Positions 34,271 to 42,528 of a DNA stretch of 64,000 bases are shown piece by piece (position 1 is the stretch's first letter; each line of letters starts with the position of its first letter). The translations under genes and the position numbers were made by a program. Location: contig JAWKLQ010000017.1 of the NCBI GenBank assembly GCA_041392665.1, forward strand, positions 127,902 through 191,901, in the 5' to 3' direction. This DNA comes from Flavilitoribacter sp020436695 (GTDB lineage Bacteria > Bacteroidota > Bacteroidia > Chitinophagales > Saprospiraceae). The notes under the pieces are model-generated. The model was given only the letters and a program-made list of their open reading frames with translations, was not told the origin of the DNA and searched no databases.

Positions 34271-37200
34271 ATGCTCAATCGAATTATACAGCTTTCGCTG
34301 AAAAACCGCCTATTGGTCCTAGCGTTCTTTTCCCTGATCATGCTCACCGGCGCCTATATCGCTTCCGACATGGATGTGGATGTATTCCCGGACCTGACCG
34401 CGCCAACCGTCACCGTGCTTACCGAAGCTCACGGCATGGCTACGGAGGAGGTAGAGCGACTGGTCAGTTACCCCCTGGAATCTGCGCTGAACGGAGCTCC
34501 TAATATCCGGCGCATCCGGTCTTCTTCGGCGATGGGTATATCCATTGTCTGGGCCGAATTTGCGTGGGGAATGGATATTTATAAGGCCCGACAGATCGTG
34601 GCTGAAAAGCTGGCGACCGTCGAGGGCAAACTCCCGGCAGGGGTGGAAAGTCCAATCCTGGCCCCGATCTCTTCTATCATGGGTGAGATCATGCTGATGG
34701 GTATGAGTTCTGACAGCCTGTCACCGATGGAACTACGCACCCTGGCCGACTGGACAGTGCGCCCGCAATTACTGGCCATCAGCGGTGTAGCCCAAGTGGT
34801 AGTGATCGGCGGTGGTTACAAACAATACGAGGTAGCGGTCGATCCCGAAAAGATGAAATATTTTGACGTTTCGCTGAATGAGTTGGAAGAGGCGGCCGCA
34901 TCAGCAACGCACAACGCTTCCGGCGGCTTTATCAATGAGTACGGCAATCAATACATTGTTCAGGGAGAAGGGCGAACCACTTCCGTAGAAGAGATTGGCA
35001 ATACGCTGGTACGGATGCAGGGCGATCAGCCGATCCGGATTGCCGATGTAGCCGATGTCAGGATCAGTGCTGCTCCCAAGATCGGAGACGGGGCCGTTGC
35101 AGGAAGATCCGCAGTGATCCTCACTCTGATGAAGCAACCCAATGCCAATACCTTAAAGCTGACCGAAAGCATTGATGAAACAATGGCTGCGATACAGCAG
35201 CAATTTCCGGCCGGAGTTGAGATGAATACGCATATCTTCCGGCAGTCCAACTTCATTCAGGCTTCCATTGATAATCTGCAAAGTACGCTGGTGGAGGGAG
35301 CAATTTTTGTCAGTATTGTGCTTTTTCTTTTCCTGCTGAACTGGCGCACTACGCTTATTTCCCTGGTAGCCATCCCGGCTTCGCTGCTGGTAACCATTAT
35401 TGTGCTTAAGTTATTGGGCTTCACCATCAATACGATGAGCCTCGGGGGTATGGCCATTGCCATCGGTGCGCTGGTAGACGACGCCATTATCGATGTAGAA
35501 AACATATTCAAGCGATTAAGGGAAAATACACAACGTCCGGCGGCGGAGCGGCAAAGTGCTTTGGCCATCATTTTTGATGCCTCCAGTGAGATCCGAAATT
35601 CCATTCTAATCGCTACCCTGATCATCATTGCTGCTTTCATTCCGTTGTTTTTCCTTAGTGGTATGGAAGGCAGACTCCTACAGCCACTGGGTGTCTCTTT
35701 CATTGTGGCCATCTTCACTTCTCTGTTCGTTGCGGTTACTTTGACGCCAGTGTTAAGCAGCTACCTGCTTACCGATGAGCGTAGGCTACAACGGCAGGCA
35801 GCGGGCAGTTGGGTAGAAAGGACCGTAGCTTCCGGCTACCGCAGTCTGTTACAGTGGGCGTTAAAAGTCCCTCGTTTAGTCATCTTAACGGCCGTTGTTC
35901 TATTTGGTCTCTCTCTCTTCCTGTTAACCGGCTTAGGTCGTAGCTTTTTACCCGAATTTAATGAAGGATCTCTTGTGATCAGTGTGGTCACGCCTCCCGG
36001 CACTTCTTTGGAGGAATCCAATAAAACCGGTGCACTGGTAGAGGAATTGCTATTGGAGATGCCCGAAGTGGAAATCACTTCCCGCCGGACGGGTCGGGCC
36101 GAAATGGACGAACACGCCCAGGGAGTGAATGCTTCGGAAGTAGATGTACCTTTTACCTTGAAAGATCGCAGTGAAGAGGAATTTCTGGAAGCGTTGAGAA
36201 CACGGCTGACCATTGTACCCGGTGCCAACATCACTATCGGACAGCCCATCGCTCACCGGATCGATCATATGCTGTCCGGTACCAGGGCCAATATTGCCAT
36301 TAAGGTTTTCGGCACGGATCTTAATCAATTGTTTACCACCGGCAATGCGATCAAACAACAGATTGAAAGCATTCCGGGCCTGGTGGACCTCAATGTCGAA
36401 CAGCAAATTGAGGTGCCGCAGATCCGCATCCTGCCTAACCGGACCATGCTGGCTAAATACGGCATCCGGCTAGGAGACTTTATGGATTTCATCGATGTAG
36501 CCTTTGCCGGAGAGCGGGTCGGTCAGGTCTTTGAAGGGCAGCGTAGTTTTGATCTGGTGGTGCGCTACAATGAGCAGAACCGAAATACCGCCGAGGCGAT
36601 CCGGAACAGCTTACTGGATACTCACTCCGGAGAGAAGATCCCTTTGTATTACGTGGCTACCGTAGATGTTACCGGGAATCCTTACTCAGTGAGCCGGGAG
36701 AACGTACAACGCAAGATCGTCGTGTCTGCCAATGTAGCCGGACGGGACCTGCGCGGCGTGGTGAACGATATTCAAAGTACGATTGCAGCCAATATTGAAC
36801 TACCGGAAGGCTACCGGGTGGAATACGGCGGGCAATTTGAAAGTGAAGCCCGGGCCACCCGGTTGCTTTTGATCACTTCCGCCGGTGCGATCCTGCTGAT
36901 CTTCTTGCTCCTGTATCTGGAATTCAATGACCTCAGTCTGGCCGGTATCGTACTGATGAACCTGCCGCTGGCTTTGATTGGCGGTGTATTCATCGTTTAC
37001 TTTACCACCGGCATTGTTTCCATTGCTTCCACCATAGGCTTCATCAGTCTATTCGGGATTGCTGCCCGGAACGGTATTTTACTGGTCAGTCGTTTCCAGG
37101 TACTTCAACAGGATAGAGATCTTCGGGAAACCATCATTGAAGGTTCTCTGGATCGCCTGAATCCGATACTGATGACGGCATTGACTACCGGCTTGGCTCT

Positions 37201-37348
37201 GATCCCTCTGGCATTAGCCGGCGGCAAGGCAGGAAATGAGATCCAAAGCCCAATGGCCGTTGTCATACTCGGCGGGCTGGTGTCCTCTACCTTTTTGAAT
37301 TTGCTGGTGATACCGAGTGTGTATTTGTTGATGCAAAGGAGGAAATGA
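34271..37348 (+). CDS. Heavy-metal RND efflux pump (CusA/CzcA-like)
   Basis: A 1025-residue inner membrane pump with 12 helices in the RND pattern and two large periplasmic loops. The N-terminal helix is LLVLAFFSLIMLTGAYIASD, followed by DVFPDLTAPTVTVLTEAHGM. Helix 4 carries the proton-relay acids of heavy-metal pumps in GALVDDAIIDVENIFKRL. The second half has IRLGDFMDFIDVAFAGERVG and the typical ending MAVVILGGLVSSTFLNLLVI. Substrate is a divalent or monovalent heavy metal ion. Last gene of the operon; no regulator is adjacent and no terminator is evident before the broken SOD gene. Confidence 0.92.
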   Translation: MLNRIIQLSLKNRLLVLAFFSLIMLTGAYIASDMDVDVFPDLTAPTVTVLTEAHGMATEEVERLVSYPLESALNGAPNIRRIRSSSAMGISIVWAEFAWGMDIYKARQIVAEKLATVEGKLPAGVESPILAPISSIMGEIMLMGMSSDSLSPMELRTLADWTVRPQLLAISGVAQVVVIGGGYKQYEVAVDPEKMKYFDVSLNELEEAAASATHNASGGFINEYGNQYIVQGEGRTTSVEEIGNTLVRMQGDQPIRIADVADVRISAAPKIGDGAVAGRSAVILTLMKQPNANTLKLTESIDETMAAIQQQFPAGVEMNTHIFRQSNFIQASIDNLQSTLVEGAIFVSIVLFLFLLNWRTTLISLVAIPASLLVTIIVLKLLGFTINTMSLGGMAIAIGALVDDAIIDVENIFKRLRENTQRPAAERQSALAIIFDASSEIRNSILIATLIIIAAFIPLFFLSGMEGRLLQPLGVSFIVAIFTSLFVAVTLTPVLSSYLLTDERRLQRQAAGSWVERTVASGYRSLLQWALKVPRLVILTAVVLFGLSLFLLTGLGRSFLPEFNEGSLVISVVTPPGTSLEESNKTGALVEELLLEMPEVEITSRRTGRAEMDEHAQGVNASEVDVPFTLKDRSEEEFLEALRTRLTIVPGANITIGQPIAHRIDHMLSGTRANIAIKVFGTDLNQLFTTGNAIKQQIESIPGLVDLNVEQQIEVPQIRILPNRTMLAKYGIRLGDFMDFIDVAFAGERVGQVFEGQRSFDLVVRYNEQNRNTAEAIRNSLLDTHSGEKIPLYYVATVDVTGNPYSVSRENVQRKIVVSANVAGRDLRGVVNDIQSTIAANIELPEGYRVEYGGQFESEARATRLLLITSAGAILLIFLLLYLEFNDLSLAGIVLMNLPLALIGGVFIVYFTTGIVSIASTIGFISLFGIAARNGILLVSRFQVLQQDRDLRETIIEGSLDRLNPILMTALTTGLALIPLALAGGKAGNEIQSPMAVVILGGLVSSTFLNLLVIPSVYLLMQRRK

Positions 37349-37377
37349 ATAAATTCGGCCTTTGCACAAATGGTTGA

Positions 37378-37792
37378 TTAAACTAATTTACGAGCCGTTT
37401 CCAGCCGCTCTGCCACATTATCCCAGTTAATGATGTTGAAGAGTGCATCTACGAAGTCGCCGCGTTTGTTTTTGTACTTCAGATAGTAGGCATGCTCCCA
37501 GACATCAATTACCAGGATTGGAACAACTCCCCACTGCGTCAAACGCTCGTGATTGTCGCAGGGCAGTACTACCAGACTGTCGGCAAAGGTTTGGTAGCCG
37601 AGGATGCCCCAACCCGCACCTTCCACTGATTTGGAGATCTGGGAGACGTTGTACTTCAGCTTGTCAAAGCCACCGAAGTATTTGTCAATGTATTTCAAAC
37701 AGTTCCCCGGTCGGTTCTGTGGTCTTATTGGTTAGGTTGGTCCAGAAGATAGTGTGTAGTACATGACTGGAAAAATGATGACCCCATGAATT
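37378..37792 (-). pseudogene. Mn/Fe superoxide dismutase remnant (frameshifted, N-terminus lost)
   Basis: The C-terminal half of a Mn/Fe-SOD is clear: GAGWGILGYQT, then the metal-ligand segment IDVWEHAYYLKYKNKRGDF and NIINWDNVAERL. Immediately upstream, in another frame, lies GHHFSSHVLHTIFWTNLTN followed by EPTGEL, the preceding SOD helix with its metal-ligand His. The frames switch near 37695-37705 (one extra base in CTGTTTGAAAT). Upstream of GHHF the frame meets a stop, and the first ~70 residues with the first His ligand are missing. Both defects make a functional enzyme unlikely. It lies between the efflux operon and a methyltransferase gene. A single sequencing error could explain the frameshift but not the missing N-terminus. 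Confidence 0.85.
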
Positions 37793-37882
37793 GGCTTTTC
37801 AATCAAGGTAGGGATTTTTCAGCCTTACTAAAGATTCCCCTCAAAATCATTTTACGTTATCGGAGTTGCGTCAAAACAACAA

Positions 37883-37925
37883 AAGCCGGTGCTCTGGAAA
37901 ACGGCATCCAGAATCTCACCGGCTT
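37883..37925 (-). terminator. Terminator of the methyltransferase gene
   Basis: The outer stem AAGCCGGTG/CACCGGCTT (9 bp) and inner stem TCTGGA/TCCAGA are followed on the minus strand by a T-rich run (TTTTGTTGTTTT), 44 nt after the stop at 37969. Confidence 0.7.
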
Positions 37926-37968
37926 ATTGAATTTTCTGACTTGATTATCGCGGGGCATTACAATGCCG

Positions 37969-38820
37969 TCAGGCTTGCTTTTCCGCAGTAAACAAGCGCG
38001 CACCGAACGGAATAGACTTCCTGGCACCCGGCAGTTTTTCTTCCAGTACTTTATGTACGTCTTCTTCTATTTTGGACTGAATGGCAGGCCCCGTCGCTTT
38101 AAATGCAGCAACCACCGGAGGGACCACATCGCCCATAAATGCGAGATATTCATCTACAGAGCTGCAGTCCATCTCACCATTGATCTCTGTTTCTGCGCCA
38201 CCGTACAATCCCGCTTCTTCGAACAGTGTTTTCATGAAACCGGGTTGAGCACATCTGAACATACCCGGATCGCCAGGAGGTGGTGCAGGGAAATCGGTAT
38301 AGTTTTTAATGGCACCAACCACGGCCGTGATCCAGAGATTTTTTGCCGGTTCTCCCCATACGGTTGTTGCGAGCTTACCTCCCGGTTTCAACACCCGAAT
38401 CATCTCTCTGGCAGCCAGTTCCATATCCGGAAAGAACATGAATCCGAGCCGGCAACTCACCGCATCAAAAGAGTTGTCTTCAAACGGCAGCTCGCAGGCA
38501 TCTGCCACCAGTGTTTGAAAGTTAGAGATGGCTTTCGAGTCGGCATTTTCCCTGGCGATCTGCAACATACCTTCTGAAAGGTCGACAGCAGTAACGGATC
38601 CGCGGTGTACAATAGAGGCGATGGTCAGCCCCGGTTCGCCGGTACCGGCAGCGATATCCAAAACGCGGTCTTCGGGTTTCAATTTCAGGTGTTCGATGAT
38701 CCGTTCTCCCTGCGCATGTAGAAAGCGCATGGTAAAATCATCCCATTTCTTCCAACCCGGAGAGAAAGTGTTCCAGGAGTTCTTTTGTTTGTCTCTAATT
38801 GCAGTTTGGTAGGTTAACAT
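37969..38820 (-). CDS. Class I SAM-dependent methyltransferase
   Basis: A 283-residue protein with the class I Rossmann-like motif I VLDIAAGTGEPGLTIAS (about residues 54-70), motif II VTAVDLSEGMLQIARENA, an acidic loop ADACELPFEDNSFDAVSCR, and post-motif RVLKPGGKLATTVWG. It resembles UbiE/MenG-type and related small-molecule methyltransferases, but the substrate cannot be read from the sequence. It lies 87 nt downstream of the OsmC gene on the same strand. A hairpin terminator follows. Confidence 0.88.
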   Translation of the reverse strand: MLTYQTAIRDKQKNSWNTFSPGWKKWDDFTMRFLHAQGERIIEHLKLKPEDRVLDIAAGTGEPGLTIASIVHRGSVTAVDLSEGMLQIARENADSKAISNFQTLVADACELPFEDNSFDAVSCRLGFMFFPDMELAAREMIRVLKPGGKLATTVWGEPAKNLWITAVVGAIKNYTDFPAPPPGDPGMFRCAQPGFMKTLFEEAGLYGGAETEINGEMDCSSVDEYLAFMGDVVPPVVAAFKATGPAIQSKIEEDVHKVLEEKLPGARKSIPFGARLFTAEKQA

Positions 38821-38907
38821 GATATTGTTGTTTTGTGAAGTTTTAGGAATGTAGGTCCATCCGACCGAAGGCCGGGTTAACCTGCTGTGATGATGGAAAA
38901 TTGATAA

Positions 38908-39465
38908 TTAAGATTGAATGGCGACCTGCACATCCACCGGATTGATCAATGAATTGAACAGGGGTGATTGCTTGGCCAGGTCGATTAATTCCTCTTTTTG
39001 TTCGTCGGAGACACCGTCGATATCGAAGGTCACCCGGATCTGGCGAAAGCCTTTGTCTACCTGTGGATTCAGGCCCATAAAGCCCTGAAGGTCGATATCG
39101 CCTTCAATACGTGAGGATACACTTCCTACCTCGATACCCCTTGCTGATGCCAGGAGGATCATGGCGGTGGTCATACATGCGAGCAGGCCGTGCAACAAAA
39201 TTTCTCCGGGGTTGGCGCCTTTGTTTTCTCCCAATAATACCGGCGGTTCATCATTATCGTATACGAAGGGGACTTCCCGGCTGGTGTCTTCCTGGCAGGC
39301 TCCGTAAAAGCCCTGAATGAAACTGCGGTTGTGCGCCCCCGTAATCCAGGTGTTCCGGGCTCGCAGCTCGAATGAGGCGATCTCAGGATTGCCCTGAATA
39401 GCGGTGACGGTGTTGGAAATTGCTTCCGCATCGAAGCCGTTGATCTTTTTTGTGCTGACTGTCAT
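38908..39465 (-). CDS. OsmC-family protein
   Basis: A 185-residue cytoplasmic protein of the OsmC/Ohr fold. It has a domain-swapped beta-sheet start (SFELRARNTWITGAH), a segment with one Cys (GFYGACQED), and the helix LLHGLLACMTTAMILLASA carrying the second conserved Cys. A beta-alpha end follows (VTFDIDGVSDEQKEELIDLA). OsmC proteins reduce organic hydroperoxides, and some variants bind other thiol-reactive compounds. It has its own TAnnTTTG promoter box (39506-39513) and is followed by the methyltransferase gene. The AraC regulator lies directly upstream on the same strand. Confidence 0.9.
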   Translation of the reverse strand: MTVSTKKINGFDAEAISNTVTAIQGNPEIASFELRARNTWITGAHNRSFIQGFYGACQEDTSREVPFVYDNDEPPVLLGENKGANPGEILLHGLLACMTTAMILLASARGIEVGSVSSRIEGDIDLQGFMGLNPQVDKGFRQIRVTFDIDGVSDEQKEELIDLAKQSPLFNSLINPVDVQVAIQS

Positions 39466-39505
39466 GATCGTAATTGTTTTTTTGATTTGTAATCAAGTGA
39501 CGATA

Positions 39506-39513
39506 CAAAAGTA
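39506..39513 (-). promoter_or_regulatory. TAnnTTTG promoter box of the OsmC gene
   Basis: TACTTTTG on the minus strand, 41 nt before the ATG at 39465. Confidence 0.55.
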
Positions 39514-39591
39514 CAGGCAGCACAGGCCCAGGGGATAGGTCTATGAGTTCACAAAATCTGCAAAAAAGTCCAAAGAGGTTTTTGAGTGGAT

Positions 39592-40455
39592 TTAATCGGC
39601 AAGGGATCGATATTGCAGCGGAGTATGATCAAATTTTTGCTTAAAAGCCCGGATAAAACTTGAAGTATCTTCAAAACCGCTGTTGAAGGCGATCTCATTG
39701 ATATTCTTATCGGTGGTTTGTAAGAGGTAGGCCGCAAAATGGAGTCGTTTTTCCGTAAGCCACTTACCCGGTGGAGTTTTGTATATGCTGTTGAATAACC
39801 TTTTAAAGGAGCTCAGGCTCATATTGCATAATTCGGCAAATTGCTCCAGTTTCAGTCGGTAGGCAAAATTCTCTTCCATCACCTGTTGCAGCTGTGCACT
39901 TTGATCCCGGTTGAGCGTCCCCAGGTATTGAGCCACTTCTTTATGGAGCGGCCGGGTGAAAATGTTGAGCAATAATTCTTCAAACTTATGCTGCAAAAGG
40001 TGTTTGTCGGGAAAAGCCGCGGCACCGAAAAAAGCCGCCAGTGAATGCACGTATCCTTCCAGAAAATTATCCAGCTCCACCCGAATGACAGCATCGGTAT
40101 CGGAAGCGATTTCCGCATCGCTCCGGATAATACTTGAAAAACGGTGCATAAATTTTTTAATAAAATCGTCGGAAATGAATACCATCAAAGCACAATAGTC
40201 TTCGTCAAAATACTGGTGCACCAGGTTAGCCCCTCTTTTAACGAACAGAGAATCGCCGGTCTGGACGACATATTCATTGTAAATACTCTTCCACATCTTT
40301 TTGCCGCTGGTCACAAAAACAAAGTAGTTCAGATCAGACCAGATACCGGCCTTCACCTCTTCTACCAGACATTTATATTCCACGAACAGCAGGTCATCGA
40401 TCTTGAGTTGCTTATAGAAACTATTGTCTTTAATAAAAGAATGGATGTTCAGCAT
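39592..40455 (-). CDS. AraC-family transcriptional regulator
   Basis: A 287-residue protein. The N-terminal domain (about 1-170) resembles a cupin-like sensory domain. The C-terminal AraC double helix-turn-helix is clear: LEQFAELCNMSLSSFKRLFN (first HTH) and INEIAFNSGFEDTSSFIRAF (second HTH), ending FDHTPLQYR. It lies 127 nt upstream of and codirectional with the OsmC gene, which has a separate promoter, so it may control OsmC and the methyltransferase. The inducing signal is unknown. Confidence 0.9.
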   Translation of the reverse strand: MLNIHSFIKDNSFYKQLKIDDLLFVEYKCLVEEVKAGIWSDLNYFVFVTSGKKMWKSIYNEYVVQTGDSLFVKRGANLVHQYFDEDYCALMVFISDDFIKKFMHRFSSIIRSDAEIASDTDAVIRVELDNFLEGYVHSLAAFFGAAAFPDKHLLQHKFEELLLNIFTRPLHKEVAQYLGTLNRDQSAQLQQVMEENFAYRLKLEQFAELCNMSLSSFKRLFNSIYKTPPGKWLTEKRLHFAAYLLQTTDKNINEIAFNSGFEDTSSFIRAFKQKFDHTPLQYRSLAD

Positions 40456-40819
40456 TGGGCGTAGTTTGGGCTATTTAGCATAAATTTAGTGCAAATGTTG
40501 GATTTGTGACTCAATTCGAACGCGATAAACAAAAAGAATGTACAGTCGGGAAAGATAGAAAATCCGTTGCGAGACTAGCTAACCTGCAACCTGGATTAGC
40601 TAGTGCATATATGTGGACCTGATGGATCGCAGTAATGGGCACAAACGCAGTCGCCTGCTCCAAAGAGGCATCAGCATCATCCTTCAGGTAAATATGAACA
40701 GCGTGAATAATGTACTTTCTCCCGGCCGATAACGGCGATCTTTCTGGAAGGCAATGTCTACCAACCAAGCGCTGAAAAATATATGTATCTTTTTTCAACC
40801 GCAGCATTACAGGAATCAG
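40456..40819. other. Intergenic region with a possible gene remnant
   Basis: About 360 bp upstream of the AraC gene. It holds the possible Dabb-domain fragment at 40511-40807 and otherwise nothing recognisable. Confidence 0.4.
40511..40807 (-). pseudogene. Possible truncated Dabb (stress-responsive alpha-beta barrel) fragment
   Basis: A 98-residue open frame whose middle (IIHAVHIYLKDDADASLEQA, then AIHQVHIYALANPG) resembles the first half of Dabb-domain proteins. Their later half (RSYDYSLL..F, HPIHLEFV) is absent and the ends look like non-coding translation. It could be a decayed gene or chance. No function is claimed. Confidence 0.25.
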
Positions 40820-40827
40820 TAGATTTG
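40820..40827 (+). promoter_or_regulatory. Possible promoter box of the T9SS protein gene
   Basis: TAGATTTG fits TAnnTTTG and lies about 100 nt upstream of the ATG at 40929. Confidence 0.35.
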
Positions 40828-40928
40828 GAGAGATTCTTCGGACATAATGGAGAATACCAGTTAGGGCATCCCAGGGCCTTTAAGCCGTGCAATTAACCCG
40901 TAAACCAGCCCGACACAAATTCTACTTT

Positions 40929-42404
40929 ATGAAAAGCTTTCTTTTACCTCTACTGGCTTTGCTGTCCAGTCTTGGGCTACAGGCCCAGATCACCGTCACC
41001 TCCTCGACTTTGCCGGCCATTGGAGATAAATTGCGCTATTCCTGGGCTTACAACCAGGCCACTTTTGGGATGATCACCCCTCCTGGTTTTGATGAGGTCT
41101 GGGACTTCACCGTGCTAACCGCCGATGAATCCATTGAAGAAGTGTATATCGATCCCAGCCTGGGGCAATATGCCTATCGATTCCCCGGCGCCAACATCAT
41201 GACCAAGAACGCCGCTGGAGAAGAACGCTACTTCGTGGTGTCCGGTTCGGGCTTACGCCTGATCGGCTGGACCGAGAACAAGCTGTTCGGCGAGCCCTTT
41301 ACCGTAGTTTATGACTTCACCAGAGACGGGCGTATTCCCAATGCAGGAATCAATGAACGCTTTACACCTCTTAATTTTTTCGACACTTATGCGCAAAACG
41401 CGAACATTTTGGAGGGATATAAATTTTACGATTTGCCGCCCGCCCTGGTAAATGCGTATCTGGCGGCAGGTCTTACTACTACAGATTCCATTCGGCTGCG
41501 CTACTCTTATAGTAATTTTCAATCCGTGAACGCTTCTGGCACCCTGACTATTCCGGGCCCGAACCCACAGCCACAGTATCCGGTGCTTCGTCAAAATACT
41601 ACCCAATACAGAGAGGGAAGAGTAGATGCGCATGTTATTCCTTTAGGCTGGCTGGACATTACCGATCTCACCATGCAATACTTCCCGGCCAGTATTGCCA
41701 ACCTGGGCGTCGACACCACCGGGGCCCACACGTTCTTCAACGATGTAGTCAAAGAAGAGATCGCCCGGATCACGCTCAACGCCGAGGGGCGACCGCACGA
41801 TGTGCGGTTCAAGAATAATACCCCGCCCAGTTGTTTTGATCCCGATCTGGTAAACGCTACGCTCAACGGCGATCCTATTGCTCCCGGCAATTATGCAGCC
41901 AGCCAGACCATTACCTCTGCCGGACGGGTCGCCACCCTAACTACCGTGCAGTTCACTGCCGGGATCCAGATCGCTCTACAACCGGGTTTCATAGCGGAAG
42001 CAGGTTCTGGTTTTACGGCAAAGGTCATCAATTGCCCTGCCGGTGCCGCCCCGCTGGTCATTACCGAAGATCAAGAGATTGCTCGGGCGCCATTTCCAAT
42101 CGGCCCTACAGGCCAGGAAAACATTCCACGCCTATTAAGTGCCGAAGGCCGTCTCAGTATCTACCCGAATCCGGTACACCACTCAGCAAAGATCGACTAT
42201 TCTTTGTCCGGTCCCGGCCCAGTATGGGTGGGCATATCGGATATGAACGGCCGTTTGTTGCAGGCATTGAAAGCAACGGATTGGCAGGAGGCTGGTGAAT
42301 ACTCCGTGAATTGGATGCCGGCGAACAGCAGCCCAGGAGTGTACTATGCGTTGCTCAAAACGAATGAAGGGGTAGTGTCTAAGAAAATGGTCTTGATCCG
42401 GTAA
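40929..42404 (+). CDS. T9SS-exported protein with coathanger-like and sorting domains
   Basis: A 491-residue protein with a signal peptide (MKSFLLPLLALLSSLGLQAQ). An N-terminal region of about 290 residues has no recognised family. Next comes a segment of the 3-coathanger-stack type (SQTITSAGRVATLTTVQFTA and ALQPGFIAEAGSGFTAKV). It ends with a type A T9SS sorting domain (LSIYPNPVHHSAKIDYSLSG to KKMVLIR). The protein is presumably secreted or anchored on the surface. The ATG at 40929 is chosen because it begins the signal peptide; an earlier in-frame start at 40887 adds a basic tail. The N-terminal part is the uncharacterised portion. Confidence 0.85.
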   Translation: MKSFLLPLLALLSSLGLQAQITVTSSTLPAIGDKLRYSWAYNQATFGMITPPGFDEVWDFTVLTADESIEEVYIDPSLGQYAYRFPGANIMTKNAAGEERYFVVSGSGLRLIGWTENKLFGEPFTVVYDFTRDGRIPNAGINERFTPLNFFDTYAQNANILEGYKFYDLPPALVNAYLAAGLTTTDSIRLRYSYSNFQSVNASGTLTIPGPNPQPQYPVLRQNTTQYREGRVDAHVIPLGWLDITDLTMQYFPASIANLGVDTTGAHTFFNDVVKEEIARITLNAEGRPHDVRFKNNTPPSCFDPDLVNATLNGDPIAPGNYAASQTITSAGRVATLTTVQFTAGIQIALQPGFIAEAGSGFTAKVINCPAGAAPLVITEDQEIARAPFPIGPTGQENIPRLLSAEGRLSIYPNPVHHSAKIDYSLSGPGPVWVGISDMNGRLLQALKATDWQEAGEYSVNWMPANSSPGVYYALLKTNEGVVSKKMVLIR

Positions 42405-42528
42405 GGCCAGGGGCTGGCTGTTACCACTATTCTTTCCAGGAATTGAAATTCATGTGACTAATACCAACGCCTTTCAGATCGATCCCTAAAATGATCCTTT
42501 TATTCATTGCGGTTTTAATTTCAGGTCA

